Positions 9,505-19,448 of a stretch of DNA of 64,000 bases are shown in pieces. Under the pieces are notes generated by a model. That model searched no databases. It was not told where the DNA came from and worked only from the letters and a program-made list of their open reading frames with translations. The DNA is from Flavobacterium aquariorum (lineage in GTDB: Bacteria > Bacteroidota > Bacteroidia > Flavobacteriales > Flavobacteriaceae), in NCBI RefSeq assembly GCF_003254745.1, contig NZ_QKXH01000004.1, positions 62,001-126,000 of the forward strand. Direction: 5' to 3'. How positions within the stretch are numbered: the first letter of the stretch is position 1; each line of letters opens with the position of its first letter. A program made the translations under genes and the position numbers.

Positions 9505-11511
9505 ATGATCAAGAAATTAATACTTCCCGTTCTATTACTGTCTATAAGTATAGGTAATGCTCAAGGCAAAAAGACAAAATCTTATGAATTGGCTTCTCCT
9601 GCAGGGAAAAACAAAATTCAATTTCAGTTGGTGGGTAGCGCGCCAAAATATGCGGTTACTCACGGAAAAACTCAAGTGATTACGCCGTCTGATATGGGTT
9701 TCATGCTAAAAAACAATGAAGATTTTAGCAATAATTTTGAAGTACTCAAAGTAGAGAATTCCACTTTTGATGAAACTTGGGAACAGGTTTGGGGGGAAAA
9801 GAAAAACATCAGAAACCACTACAACCAAATGGTGGTGCAATTGCAACAAAAAGACAAAAACAAACGCAAACTCGAAATTCAGTTTCGTGCTTACGATGAC
9901 GGAATTGCGTTTAGATATGTGTATCCAAAACAAGAAACGAAAGACAGTATTTTTATCATGGATGAAAAAACGACTTTCAACCTGAAAGAGGACGGAAAAG
10001 CATGGTGGATTCCGGCCAATAGAGAAAATCGCGATGAATATCTTTTTAAAGATGCGCCGGTAAGTACTCTTGATACCGTTTTAACCCCATTAACTATCGA
10101 AAGTAAAAGCGGGTTGGCATTAAGTTTTCATGAAGCAAACCTAAAAGATTTTGCCAGTATGACTTTGGTAAATACTACTGGTACACAACTTAAATCTGAT
10201 TTGGTGCCTTGGGCTGATGGAGTAAAAGTTCGTGTAAAAGATACGTTTGCTTCTTCTTGGAGAACGTTACAGATTGCCGAAAAACCAACTGACTTGATTA
10301 CGTCTTATTTGATTTTAAATCTGAACGAACCCAATAAATTAGGTAAAATAAGTTACTTTAAACCATACAAATATTTCGGAATTTGGTGGGGAATGCACAT
10401 CGGGAAATACACATTTTGGGAAAGCGACAAGCAAGGAGCAACAACCAAACATGCTGAAGAATACATTGATTTTACCGCCAAAGAAGGTTTTCACCATTTG
10501 CTAATTGAAGGCTGGAACAAAGGCTGGACACCGGCTTGGTATGAAAACAAAATGCACATGTTCAGTTTTACAAAAAGTGCCGATAACTTCGATTTGGAAA
10601 AAGTAGTTGAGTACGGAAAGAAAAATGATGTGGCGCTTATCGGATACCACGAAACTGGTTCAAATTTGATTAATTATCTAAAAGAAATCGACGACGCTTT
10701 TGCTTTATACAAAAAACTCGGAATGCATTCGGTTAAGATTGGTCACGTTGGTTCAAAATTGAACATGAAAGAATGGCACTTTGGACAATTTGGAGTGAAT
10801 TATTTCAGATATGTTCTAGAAAAAGCGGCTCAATATGATTTGGCCGTTTTATACCATGAGTCCATAAAAGATACAGGAGAACGCCGTACGTATCCAAACA
10901 TGGTTTCTAGAGAAGCGGCTAGAGGACAAGAATACAACGCCTGGAGCGAAGGAAATCCACCAAATCATTTGACCATCATTCCGTTTACCAGATTGCTTTC
11001 TGGACCAATGGATTTCACACCGGGGATTTTTGACGTTGAGGTAAAACAAGGTTACCCAGGGAAAAGAGTTCATGGAACAACGGCACAACAATTGGCATTA
11101 TATGTAACGATTTATGCTCCAATCCAAATGATGGCCGATCTTCCAGAAAACTATGAAGGAAAACCAGCTTTGCAATTCTTGAAAGACGTTCCAACAGATT
11201 GGGAAACCACAAAAGTTGTGAATGGAGAAATCGGACAATACATCACCACTGCCCGTAAAGATAGAAATAGTGAAGATTGGTATTTGGGAAGTATCACCAA
11301 TGAAAAAGCTAGAGATTTAGTTATTCCATTGACATTTTTAGATTCCAAAGCCACTTACGAAGCACAGATTTATGCGGATGCTGAAGGTACAGATGAAACA
11401 CACAATCCATCAGCAGTTGCTATTTCCAAAAAAACAGTAAAAGCATCAGATGTATTGAAATTGCATTTGGGCGGAGCAGGAGGAACAGCCATCCGATTCA
11501 AAAAATTATAA
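9505..11511 (+). CDS. glycoside hydrolase family 97 enzyme, inverting (alpha-glucosidase-like) type
   Basis: 668 residues from the ATG at 9505. That start is chosen because it gives a clean signal peptide (MIKKLILPVLLLSISIGNAQ); the frame is open 15 codons further up, but through the hairpin. The protein has the GH97 order of N-terminal beta-sandwich, catalytic barrel and C-terminal beta domain. Acidic residues typical of the inverting SusB-like group are present: LIEGWNKGW, GYHETGS, VLYHESIKDTGERRTYPN and SREAARGQEYN. The place where retaining GH97 alpha-galactosidases carry a nucleophilic Asp reads VKIGHVGSK, without Asp. An inverting alpha-glycosidase is therefore expected. What it cuts in a xyloglucan locus is not obvious. 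Confidence 0.88.
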   Translation: MIKKLILPVLLLSISIGNAQGKKTKSYELASPAGKNKIQFQLVGSAPKYAVTHGKTQVITPSDMGFMLKNNEDFSNNFEVLKVENSTFDETWEQVWGEKKNIRNHYNQMVVQLQQKDKNKRKLEIQFRAYDDGIAFRYVYPKQETKDSIFIMDEKTTFNLKEDGKAWWIPANRENRDEYLFKDAPVSTLDTVLTPLTIESKSGLALSFHEANLKDFASMTLVNTTGTQLKSDLVPWADGVKVRVKDTFASSWRTLQIAEKPTDLITSYLILNLNEPNKLGKISYFKPYKYFGIWWGMHIGKYTFWESDKQGATTKHAEEYIDFTAKEGFHHLLIEGWNKGWTPAWYENKMHMFSFTKSADNFDLEKVVEYGKKNDVALIGYHETGSNLINYLKEIDDAFALYKKLGMHSVKIGHVGSKLNMKEWHFGQFGVNYFRYVLEKAAQYDLAVLYHESIKDTGERRTYPNMVSREAARGQEYNAWSEGNPPNHLTIIPFTRLLSGPMDFTPGIFDVEVKQGYPGKRVHGTTAQQLALYVTIYAPIQMMADLPENYEGKPALQFLKDVPTDWETTKVVNGEIGQYITTARKDRNSEDWYLGSITNEKARDLVIPLTFLDSKATYEAQIYADAEGTDETHNPSAVAISKKTVKASDVLKLHLGGAGGTAIRFKKL

Positions 11512-11520
11512 AAATAGTTT

Positions 11521-11615
11521 GGGCGTGCCCCAAGGGTCGGGCTATCCGTTGCAATCTTTTTTTATCCCGCAAAAAGGCGGGATAAAAAAAGGATTTCCAC
11601 TACTATCCCTCACGC
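11521..11615 (+). repeat. hairpin repeat element, copy 1
   Basis: The element starts GGGCGTG and ends CCTCACGC, so its ends are short inverted repeats. Conserved inner arms GGGCTATCCGTTGCAATC and AGGATTTCCACTACTATC enclose a variable core hairpin, TTTATCCCGC / GCGGGATAAA. Copies with the same arms but another core occur at 34191-34268 and 43603-43690, and a partial relative at 21404-21564. All are between genes. Confidence 0.75.
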
Positions 11616-11659
11616 AAATTCAGCATTAATCAAGAAATTTTGTGCTTTTCATTAGCTAT

Positions 11660-11686
11660 CCTAACAGGTTTTTTTAACCTGCTAGG
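11660..11686. repeat. small inverted repeat before GH3
   Basis: CCTAACAGGTT (11660-11670) pairs with AACCTGCTAGG (11676-11686) with one mismatch. There is no T-run after it. It lies 46 bases before the GH3 start and may be another small dispersed hairpin or part of the leader. Confidence 0.45.
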
Positions 11687-11731
11687 TATTATTAGATATT
11701 TTATGGAAATGGTTTTAAATCAATTATTTAA

Positions 11732-13897
11732 ATGAAAAAAAATATCCTATATATCATTCTTCTACTGTCGATTGTACCAGTTTTGGCACAAAAAAAGCAA
11801 CAGTACCCTTTTCAGAATCCAAATTTGGGTGTTGAAAAGCGCATTGACAATTTGTTGTCATTAATGACTTTGGAAGAAAAAGTAGCGGTATTAAGCACTG
11901 ATCCTTCTGTTCCAAGATTGGGAGTTGTGGGTACAGGCCATGTCGAAGGATTACACGGATTGGCATTGGGTGGTCCAGGCAAATGGGGAGGAAAGGGAAA
12001 AGAACCAATTACAACAACTACATTTCCACAGGCCTATGGTTTAGGCGAAACTTGGGATGTAGATTTGATTCAGAAAGTGGCTCAGGTGGAAGGTTATGAA
12101 GCGCGTTTTGCTTTTCAGAAATACCATCGAGGAGGTTTGGTGATTCGAGCTCCAAATGCCGATATCGCCAGAGATCCACGTTGGGGACGCACCGAAGAAA
12201 GTTACGGAGAAGATGCTTTTTTTAACGGAACGATGACCGTCGCTTTTGTAAAAGGGCTTCAGGGGAATCATCCAAAATATTGGCAATCGGCTTCATTGAT
12301 GAAGCATTTTTTGGCGAACAGCAACGAAGACGGCAGAACTTATACTTCATCCGATTTTGACGAACGGCTTTGGAGAGAATATTATTCAGTTCCTTTCAGG
12401 ATGGGAATCATTGAAGGAGGTTCGAGAGCCTATATGGCGTCTTACAATAAAGTAAACGGAATTCCGGCTATGGTGCATCCGATGCTGAAAGAGATTACTC
12501 AAAAAGAATGGGGACAAAACGGAATTATCTGTACCGATGGTGGCGCTTTTAAGTTATTGCTTTCGGATCATAAATATTATGCCGATTCGTATTTGGGGGC
12601 CGCCGCAGCCGTAAAAGCAGGAATCAATCAGTTTTTGGATGATTATAAAGAAGGAGTTGATGGTGCCATTGCGAAAGGTTATCTCAAAGAAAAAGACGTA
12701 GACGAAGTTATCAGAGGTGATTTTCGTGTAATGATAAAACTGGGAATGTTGGACGCTATGGATGCCAATCCGTATGCTAAAATTGGAACAGGAAAAGACA
12801 CAATTGATCCTTGGAAATCCGATGCCCATAAAAAATTGGCATTGGAAGCAACATTGAAATCAATTGTTTTATTAAAGAATGATCCAGCGAAACAGCTCTT
12901 GCCTTTGCAAAAAGAAAAAATCAAAACGATTGCCGTAATCGGTATTCGTACCGATGAGGTGCTTTTGGACTGGTACAGCGGAACGCCTCCTTATGTGGTA
13001 ACGCCTTTACAGGGAATTAAAAACAAATTGGGAGATAAGGTGGAAATTTTATACGCCAAGAACAATGCTGATGGCAAAGCGGCGGCTATTGCAAAAAAAG
13101 CCGATGTAGTCATTGTAATAGTTGGGAATCATCCAGTTTGCAATGCAGGGTGGAACGATTGTCCGGTTCCGAGCGAAGGCAAAGAATCCGTAGATCGTCA
13201 GTCTTTGACATTGGAACAGGAGGATTTAATTAAGATTGCATATCAAGCCAATCCCAATACGGTTGTAGCCTTAATAAGCAGTTTTCCGTATGCGATCAAT
13301 TGGACACAGGAACATATTCCGTCTATTGTGCACATGACACAAAACAGCCAGGAGTTGGGAACAGCTTTGGCCGATGTATTGTTTGGGGATTACAATCCAG
13401 CGGGAAGACTGACACAAACCTGGGTAAAGGATATTACAGATTTACCTGATTTATTAGACTATAATATCCGCAACGGAAGAACCTATATGTATTTTCAAGG
13501 GAAACCATTGTATGCTTTCGGTCACGGATTGAGTTACACCATTTTTGCCTACAATTCGATAACCACAAACAAGGAAACTTTAGAAAAAGATGGAGCCCTA
13601 ACAGTTTCGTTTTCAGTTACCAATACCGGAAAACGAGACGGGGAGGAAGTCGTTCAATTGTATGTTAAATCAATCGACTCGGCAATTCAGCAACCGATAA
13701 AAGCATTGAAAGCTTTTCAAAGAATATTTTTAAAAGTAGGTGAAACCAAAACGGTTGCGTTGACTTTAAAAGCTAATGATTTAGAATATTGGAATACATC
13801 CAAAAAACAATTTGAACTGGAAAAAGGACAAATTGAAATTGAAGTAGGAAGCGCTTCTGATAAAATCCTTTTAACCAAAAAAATAACCGTAAAATAA
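11732..13897 (+). CDS. glycoside hydrolase family 3 beta-glycosidase (first copy)
   Basis: 721 residues with a cleavable signal peptide (ends PVLAQ), so periplasmic. It has the GH3 N-terminal barrel (about 35-320), the alpha/beta sandwich (about 360-570) and a C-terminal fibronectin III-like domain (about 615-715, TNTGKRDGEEVVQLYV). The substrate-binding KHF motif (LMKHFLANS) is present. The nucleophile is Asp269 in IICTDGGA; the usual form is VVSDW, so the region after the nucleophile is atypical, and the specificity may differ from the second GH3. It could be a beta-glucosidase or beta-xylosidase. The GH39 gene starts 2 bases after the stop, so the two are tightly coupled. Confidence 0.9.
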   Translation: MKKNILYIILLLSIVPVLAQKKQQYPFQNPNLGVEKRIDNLLSLMTLEEKVAVLSTDPSVPRLGVVGTGHVEGLHGLALGGPGKWGGKGKEPITTTTFPQAYGLGETWDVDLIQKVAQVEGYEARFAFQKYHRGGLVIRAPNADIARDPRWGRTEESYGEDAFFNGTMTVAFVKGLQGNHPKYWQSASLMKHFLANSNEDGRTYTSSDFDERLWREYYSVPFRMGIIEGGSRAYMASYNKVNGIPAMVHPMLKEITQKEWGQNGIICTDGGAFKLLLSDHKYYADSYLGAAAAVKAGINQFLDDYKEGVDGAIAKGYLKEKDVDEVIRGDFRVMIKLGMLDAMDANPYAKIGTGKDTIDPWKSDAHKKLALEATLKSIVLLKNDPAKQLLPLQKEKIKTIAVIGIRTDEVLLDWYSGTPPYVVTPLQGIKNKLGDKVEILYAKNNADGKAAAIAKKADVVIVIVGNHPVCNAGWNDCPVPSEGKESVDRQSLTLEQEDLIKIAYQANPNTVVALISSFPYAINWTQEHIPSIVHMTQNSQELGTALADVLFGDYNPAGRLTQTWVKDITDLPDLLDYNIRNGRTYMYFQGKPLYAFGHGLSYTIFAYNSITTNKETLEKDGALTVSFSVTNTGKRDGEEVVQLYVKSIDSAIQQPIKALKAFQRIFLKVGETKTVALTLKANDLEYWNTSKKQFELEKGQIEIEVGSASDKILLTKKITVK

Positions 13898-13899
13898 AG

Positions 13900-15474
13900 A
13901 TGAAAAAATATTTAGCAATACTTATTATTTTATGTTTAGGCAATGTTACATTGTTTGGACAAGACTCAAATGCTAAAAGCAGAATTATAAAAGTCGATTA
14001 TAATAAATCAGCTGGAAAATTGAATACAATGTTCAAAGAATGTATTGGAGCAGGAAGAGCCAATGAAGGACTACGTGCCGATTGGCAACAACAATTGGCT
14101 TTGACCAAAAAAGAATGTGATTTCAAATACATTAGGATGCACGGTTTATTGACCGACGATATGGCTGTTTATACAGAGGATAATAAAGGAAATCCAATTT
14201 ACAATTACCAATATATTGATGTGCTGTACGATTTTTTACTAAGCATCAATGTGAAACCATTTGTCGAATTAGGGTTTATGCCATCAAGATTAGCCAGTGG
14301 AAATGAAACTATTTTTTGGTGGAAAGGAAATGTAACTCCGCCTAAAGACTATAAAAAATGGGAAGATTTAATTCGAAATCTGACTCAGCATTTTACCGAA
14401 CGTTATGGTGAAGAAGAAGTAAAAACTTGGTATTTCGAAGTTTGGAACGAACCGAATTTGTCACCTGGCTTTTGGACAGGAACCCAAGAGGAATATTTCA
14501 AATTGTATGATTACACGGCCAGAGCAGTAAAAAGCGTAAATCCTGCTTACAAAGTGGGAGGCCCTGCAACAGCCGGAGCGGCTTGGGTACCTGAAACAAT
14601 TGAATTTTGTAGTAAAAACAAAGTGCCTTTAGATTTTATCTCTACACACGCTTACGGCGTTGGTCAAGGTTTTTTAGATGAATTTGGAGGTTCTGGCACT
14701 GTCTTGAATAAAGAAGAATCGAGTGTGAGCGGTGAAGTAATTAATTCACGTAAGCAAATTTCAAGTTCTGCAAAACCAAACCTGGAATTGCATTATACTG
14801 AATGGAGTTCATCGTACACTCCGGCTGATCCAATCCACGACAGTTATCATTCGGCCGCTTATATTCTTCAAAAACTGAAACAAGTGGGTAATGCCGCAAA
14901 CTCTATGTCGTATTGGGTTTTTACCGATATTTTTGAAGAACCGGGCCCAAGATTTACCCCTTTTCACGGTGGTTTCGGATTGTTGAATACACAAGGAATT
15001 AAGAAACCAGCCTATTTTTCATATTCTTTTTTAAACAAATTGGGAGAAACTGAACTACAAAATACGGATACTTCTTCTTGGGCGACTAAAAATGAAAAAG
15101 GGAATGTGCAGGTTTTGTTTTGGGATTTTACCTATACTTTGCCGGATGCTACAAATAATCAACAATATTATATAAAAGATTTACCATCAAAACCAAAAGG
15201 GTCTGTGAAAATTGAAGTTGCAGGACTCCAAAAAGGCAACTATACATTAGAAATATACAAAGTAGGTTACAAAGTGAATGACGTTTTTACCGATTATTTA
15301 GGAATGAATAAACCGAATCAACTGACCAAACAACAAGTAAATAAGCTTAAAGAAAAAAATAATGGAGATCCGATTTCAACCGAAATAGTAAAAATTGATG
15401 CGAATGGAATATATAAAAAGGATTTCAAGATTAATGAAAATGATGTGCTGTTGCTGAATTTGGTAAAGCAATAG
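13900..15474 (+). CDS. glycoside hydrolase family 39 enzyme, beta-xylosidase-like
   Basis: 524 residues, signal peptide (ends LFGQ), catalytic TIM barrel from about residue 30 to 370 and a beta-sandwich C-terminal domain. The acid/base is Glu184 in FEVWNEPNL and the probable nucleophile is Glu301 in LHYTEWSSS, the GH39 arrangement. Families with this fold act on beta-xylosides, alpha-L-iduronides and some other glycosides. It starts 2 bases after the first GH3 and the second GH3 starts 45 bases after it, so the three form one translational block. GH39 is not a standard member of characterised xyloglucan loci; it may act on a side-chain variant. Confidence 0.85.
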   Translation: MKKYLAILIILCLGNVTLFGQDSNAKSRIIKVDYNKSAGKLNTMFKECIGAGRANEGLRADWQQQLALTKKECDFKYIRMHGLLTDDMAVYTEDNKGNPIYNYQYIDVLYDFLLSINVKPFVELGFMPSRLASGNETIFWWKGNVTPPKDYKKWEDLIRNLTQHFTERYGEEEVKTWYFEVWNEPNLSPGFWTGTQEEYFKLYDYTARAVKSVNPAYKVGGPATAGAAWVPETIEFCSKNKVPLDFISTHAYGVGQGFLDEFGGSGTVLNKEESSVSGEVINSRKQISSSAKPNLELHYTEWSSSYTPADPIHDSYHSAAYILQKLKQVGNAANSMSYWVFTDIFEEPGPRFTPFHGGFGLLNTQGIKKPAYFSYSFLNKLGETELQNTDTSSWATKNEKGNVQVLFWDFTYTLPDATNNQQYYIKDLPSKPKGSVKIEVAGLQKGNYTLEIYKVGYKVNDVFTDYLGMNKPNQLTKQQVNKLKEKNNGDPISTEIVKIDANGIYKKDFKINENDVLLLNLVKQ

Positions 15475-15519
15475 TTTCTTAATAATAATGATTCAAAAAC
15501 AATAATAAATATAATTAGC

Positions 15520-17751
15520 ATGAAAAATAACATTTTACATCTATCGGTAGCGATGACTTTTGTGATTTTTGCTTCTTGCAAAAATGAGGTACGGGATTCG
15601 GGTTCAACGCAAACAAAAGTCTATGAAGGAAAAGAAATAACCAATGAATATGACTCAGAAATTGACAAATTGGTTGCTCAAATGACGCTTGAAGAAAAAA
15701 TAGGAATGCTGCATGGTAATAGTATGTTTACAAGTGGAGGCGTAAAACGTTTGGGTATTCCTGAATTAAAGATGGCCGATGGACCGTTAGGGGTTCGCGA
15801 AGAAATTTCCAGAGACAATTGGGCACCAGCTGGTCTGACTAACGATTTTGCAACGTATTATCCAGCCGCTGGAGCTTTGGCAGCCACTTGGAATGCTGAT
15901 TTAGCCTATACTTTCGGGAATAGTGTAGGACAGGAATTACGAGCTAGGGATAAGGATATGTTGCTTTCCCCTGCAATTAATATTGTACGAACTCCGCTAG
16001 GTGGTAGAACCTATGAATATTTGACAGAAGATCCGTTTTTGAATAAAAAAATGGCAGTGCCTATGGTTGTTGGTTTACAAGACAATGATGTAATGGCTTG
16101 TGTCAAACATTTTGCGGCCAACAATCAAGAAACAAACCGCGATTATGTTGATGTTCAAATGGACGAACGTACGCTTCGCGAAATTTATTTGCCAGCATTC
16201 GAAGCCGCTATAAAGGAAGGGAAAGCATATAGTATAATGGGAGCTTATAACAAGTTTAGGGGTGAATATTTATGTGAAAACGATTATATGTTGAACAAAG
16301 TTTTGCGTGATGAATGGGGATTTAAGGGTGTCGTTGTTTCTGATTGGGCTGCCGTACATTCCACTGTAAAATCTTTGAAAAGCGGATTGGATATCGAAAT
16401 GGGAACTCCAAAACCATTTAATGAGTTTTTCCTAGCGGATAAACTAATTGCAGATGCGAAAGCAGGTAAAGTTTCAGAAGCCGAAATTGATATTCATGTA
16501 AAAAGAATACTGAAAGTTTTGTTCCAAGTAAAAGCTTTGGGTGGCAAAGATCGTGCGAAGGGTAGCATTTCAACCGAAGCACATTACCAAGATGCATACA
16601 AAATAGCATCAGAAGCTATTGTTTTGTTGAAAAACGAAAATAATGCACTGCCCCTAAAATTGGATGGCGTGAAATCCATCGCTATAATTGGAAATAATGC
16701 GACCAAGAAAAATGCTTTGGGCGGATTTGGCGCAGGCGTAAAAACTAAAAGAGAGATTACACCTTTGGAAGGTTTGAAAAACAGATTGCCGGCTTCGATC
16801 AAAATCAATTATGCCGAAGGCTATTTAGAGCGTTATGATGAAAGAAATAAAGGAAATTTAGGAAATATTACTTCAAATGGCCCTGTTACTATTGACCAAT
16901 TAGAGCCGGCGAAATTACAAGAAGCTATTGAAGCTGCTAGAAAATCGGATGTTGCGATAATCTTTGCGGGATCCAATCGTGATTATGAAACTGAAGCTTC
17001 TGATCGTAGAAGTTTAAACTTGCCATTTGGACAAGAAGAATTGATTCAAAAAGTATTGGCTGTAAACCCAAGAACCATTGTTGTCATGATTGCTGGAGCG
17101 CCTTTTGATATTGAAGCAATAAAAAATAAAACAAATGCTTTGATTTGGAGTTGGTTCAACGGTTCTGAAGGTGGAAATGCTTTGGCAGATGTACTGTTAG
17201 GAAAAATAAATCCATCAGGTAAATTACCTTGGACAATGCCTAAAAATATTATGGATTCACCAGCACATGCCACTAAGAGTTTTCCTGGTGATAAAATTGT
17301 GAATTATGCCGAAGGAATTTTGGTAGGGTATCGTTGGTTCGATACAAAAAAAATAGAACCTCTTTATCCTTTTGGATACGGATTGTCCTATACCACTTTT
17401 GCTTTCGATAATGCTAAAACGGATAAAAAAGAATATACAGCCGATGAAACAATTACAGTTTCAGTAACGGTTAAAAATACCGGAAAAGTTGACGGTAAAG
17501 AAGTGGTTCAATTATATGCTTCTAAATCAGATTCAAAAATTACCCGTGCAGCCCAAGAATTGAAAGGTTTCCAAAAAGTATTGGTTAAAACTGGAAATTC
17601 TGAAACGGTATCAGTTAAAGTTCCTGTCAAAGAGTTGGCATATTACAATGAGGAAACCAAAAAATGGACAGTAGAGCCAGGGAATTATACTTTGAAATTA
17701 GGAAGTTCTTCTCGTGATATTAAGAAAGAAGTAACCGTAACCATTAAGTAA
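15520..17751 (+). CDS. glycoside hydrolase family 3 beta-glucosidase-like lipoprotein (second copy)
   Basis: 743 residues beginning with a lipoprotein signal (FASC, Cys20), then KNEVRDSG. Complete GH3 architecture: barrel with VKHFAANNQETNR, nucleophile Asp275 in the canonical VVSDWAA, alpha/beta sandwich, and fibronectin III-like end (KNTGKVDGKEVVQLYA). The standard motifs suggest a beta-glucosidase that would split the glucan backbone of debranched xyloglucan oligosaccharides. The two GH3 proteins differ clearly in the N-terminal half and around the nucleophile, so they are not a recent duplication. Confidence 0.93.
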   Translation: MKNNILHLSVAMTFVIFASCKNEVRDSGSTQTKVYEGKEITNEYDSEIDKLVAQMTLEEKIGMLHGNSMFTSGGVKRLGIPELKMADGPLGVREEISRDNWAPAGLTNDFATYYPAAGALAATWNADLAYTFGNSVGQELRARDKDMLLSPAINIVRTPLGGRTYEYLTEDPFLNKKMAVPMVVGLQDNDVMACVKHFAANNQETNRDYVDVQMDERTLREIYLPAFEAAIKEGKAYSIMGAYNKFRGEYLCENDYMLNKVLRDEWGFKGVVVSDWAAVHSTVKSLKSGLDIEMGTPKPFNEFFLADKLIADAKAGKVSEAEIDIHVKRILKVLFQVKALGGKDRAKGSISTEAHYQDAYKIASEAIVLLKNENNALPLKLDGVKSIAIIGNNATKKNALGGFGAGVKTKREITPLEGLKNRLPASIKINYAEGYLERYDERNKGNLGNITSNGPVTIDQLEPAKLQEAIEAARKSDVAIIFAGSNRDYETEASDRRSLNLPFGQEELIQKVLAVNPRTIVVMIAGAPFDIEAIKNKTNALIWSWFNGSEGGNALADVLLGKINPSGKLPWTMPKNIMDSPAHATKSFPGDKIVNYAEGILVGYRWFDTKKIEPLYPFGYGLSYTTFAFDNAKTDKKEYTADETITVSVTVKNTGKVDGKEVVQLYASKSDSKITRAAQELKGFQKVLVKTGNSETVSVKVPVKELAYYNEETKKWTVEPGNYTLKLGSSSRDIKKEVTVTIK

Positions 17752-17773
17752 CATTAGCATTCCTTCTAATTTG

Positions 17774-17815
17774 AATCTAGAATCTGCTATAGATTTTCAA
17801 TGCAGATTCTGGATT
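17774..17815. other. hairpin between GH3 and GH5
   Basis: Arms AATCTAGAATCTGC (17774-17787) and GCAGATTCTGGATT (17802-17815) pair over 14 bases with one mismatch, around a 14-base loop. There is no T-run on the + side, so it may be an mRNA processing or stability element and not a terminator. Confidence 0.55.
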
Positions 17816-17852
17816 AAATAACTAACTAACCATAAAACCAATAATTGCGAAA

Positions 17853-19355
17853 ATGAAAAAAACAGTAATCAATCGACTATTTAGCATCCTTTTATATGTT
17901 GCTTTTTTTGGTCTTTGGTCTTGTAATTCCGATTCAGGAACAGACACAAAACCAGAAACAATATCGCTTTCAGCAGATACCAACAAAATTGATTTTCAAA
18001 CTAAAGGGAATGCTGCTGCTATAAAAGTTACCACTAATGCAACTGCTTGGACAGTCACTACTTCGGATACCAGTTGGATACAGTTGAGTCAACTCTCAGG
18101 TGGTACTGGAACCACGACATTTAATATAACAGCATCGGAGAATATTGGTACAGTAACTAGAACAGCAGTGATCACTATTAGTTCTAATCAAACGGCTTCT
18201 GTCCAAATTGCTGTTTCTCAGGTTGGGGTTGCTCCAGTTACTACTTTATATCCAAATTATAATACCAATCCGATAGCTGCAGATGCTACTGGTATGGCAA
18301 GTAATGCTGTGGAGCTTGCTGCCAAAATAAAGCTAGGCTGGAACATCGGTAATACACTCGAAGCTACAGGAGGAGAAACCAATTGGGGAAATCCAAAAGT
18401 TAGCAAAGAATTAATTGATTTGGTTAAAGCAAATGGTTTTAATGCGATTCGAATTCCTTGTTCTTGGGATCAAAATCTAGTGAGTTCAACTACGGGACAA
18501 ATCAGTACAGAATGGATGAACAGGGTAAAAGAAGTAGTGCAATATTGTGTTGATAATGATATGTACGTCATCGTTAATATTCACTGGGATGGCGGATGGC
18601 TTGAAAACAATTGTACTGAAGAAAAGAAAGAAGCTAATAATGCCAAACAAAAAGCATTTTGGGAACAAATAGCAACCAATTTTCGCGATTTTGACGAACA
18701 TTTACTTTTTGCCAGTGCCAATGAACCTAACGTTGACAATGCTGCTCAAATGGCAGTTTTGACATCCTATCACCAAACGTTTATTGATGCAGTGCGTTCT
18801 ACAGGAGGGAAAAATGCATTTCGTACTTTGATTGTTCAAGGGCCATCAACAGATATCGAAAAAACCAATAAGTTGATGACTGCTTTGCCAACAGATAAGG
18901 TGGCCAATCGCATGATGGCCGAAATTCATTTTTATCCTTATCAATTTAGTTTGATGACCAAAGATGAATCTTGGGGCAAAATGTTTTATTATTGGGGAGC
19001 AGGAAATCATTCAACCACAGATACGGATCATAATCCAACTTGGGGTGAAGAGGCTGATTTAGACAAATTTTTCTTGTCTATGAAAACACAATTTGTAGAT
19101 AAAGGTATTCCGGTTGTACTTGGAGAATTTGGAGCTATTAGGCGTGATTTAACGGGTGATGCATTGGCTTTACACCTCAAATCAAGAGCCGATTATTTAA
19201 AGAATGTTGTAAAAAAAGCAAGAGCTAATGGTCTGCTCCCTTTTTATTGGGATGCTGGATTCATGGGTGTAAACACTATGACTTTATTCAATCGTACCAA
19301 CAATACGATATACGATGCTCAGGCGTTAACAGCTTTGCAAGACGGATTAAAATAA
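17853..19355 (+). CDS. BACON domain-GH5 (subfamily 4-like) endo-glucanase lipoprotein, probable endo-xyloglucanase
   Basis: 500 residues. Lipoprotein signal with Cys24 (GLWSC) followed by NSDSGTDT, suiting display on the cell surface. A BACON domain covers about residues 35-125 (TAWTVTTSDTSWIQLS) and a GH5 barrel about 145-500, starting with the GH5_4-like KLGWNIGNTLEA. The acid/base is Glu291 in FASANEPNV and the nucleophile Glu425 in VVLGEFGA. The same layout is known from the vanguard endo-xyloglucanase of the Bacteroides ovatus xyloglucan locus, and this is the strongest evidence for the target of the whole locus. Hairpins on both sides suggest separate control of its mRNA. Confidence 0.92.
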   Translation: MKKTVINRLFSILLYVAFFGLWSCNSDSGTDTKPETISLSADTNKIDFQTKGNAAAIKVTTNATAWTVTTSDTSWIQLSQLSGGTGTTTFNITASENIGTVTRTAVITISSNQTASVQIAVSQVGVAPVTTLYPNYNTNPIAADATGMASNAVELAAKIKLGWNIGNTLEATGGETNWGNPKVSKELIDLVKANGFNAIRIPCSWDQNLVSSTTGQISTEWMNRVKEVVQYCVDNDMYVIVNIHWDGGWLENNCTEEKKEANNAKQKAFWEQIATNFRDFDEHLLFASANEPNVDNAAQMAVLTSYHQTFIDAVRSTGGKNAFRTLIVQGPSTDIEKTNKLMTALPTDKVANRMMAEIHFYPYQFSLMTKDESWGKMFYYWGAGNHSTTDTDHNPTWGEEADLDKFFLSMKTQFVDKGIPVVLGEFGAIRRDLTGDALALHLKSRADYLKNVVKKARANGLLPFYWDAGFMGVNTMTLFNRTNNTIYDAQALTALQDGLK

Positions 19356-19378
19356 GTAGAAACGACATATAATTTGAC

Positions 19379-19430
19379 GAAATGATTTTTTATAAATAAC
19401 TATTAAATTTATAGGAAATCATTTTTTCGA
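19379..19430 (+). terminator. terminator-like hairpin after GH5
   Basis: AAATGATTT with TATAAAT on the left and ATTTATA with AAATCATTT on the right form a two-part stem with a small internal bulge, followed by a T6 tract. It lies between the GH5 and acetylesterase genes. Confidence 0.6.
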
Positions 19431-19448
19431 TTATCAATTTTTTTTAAG

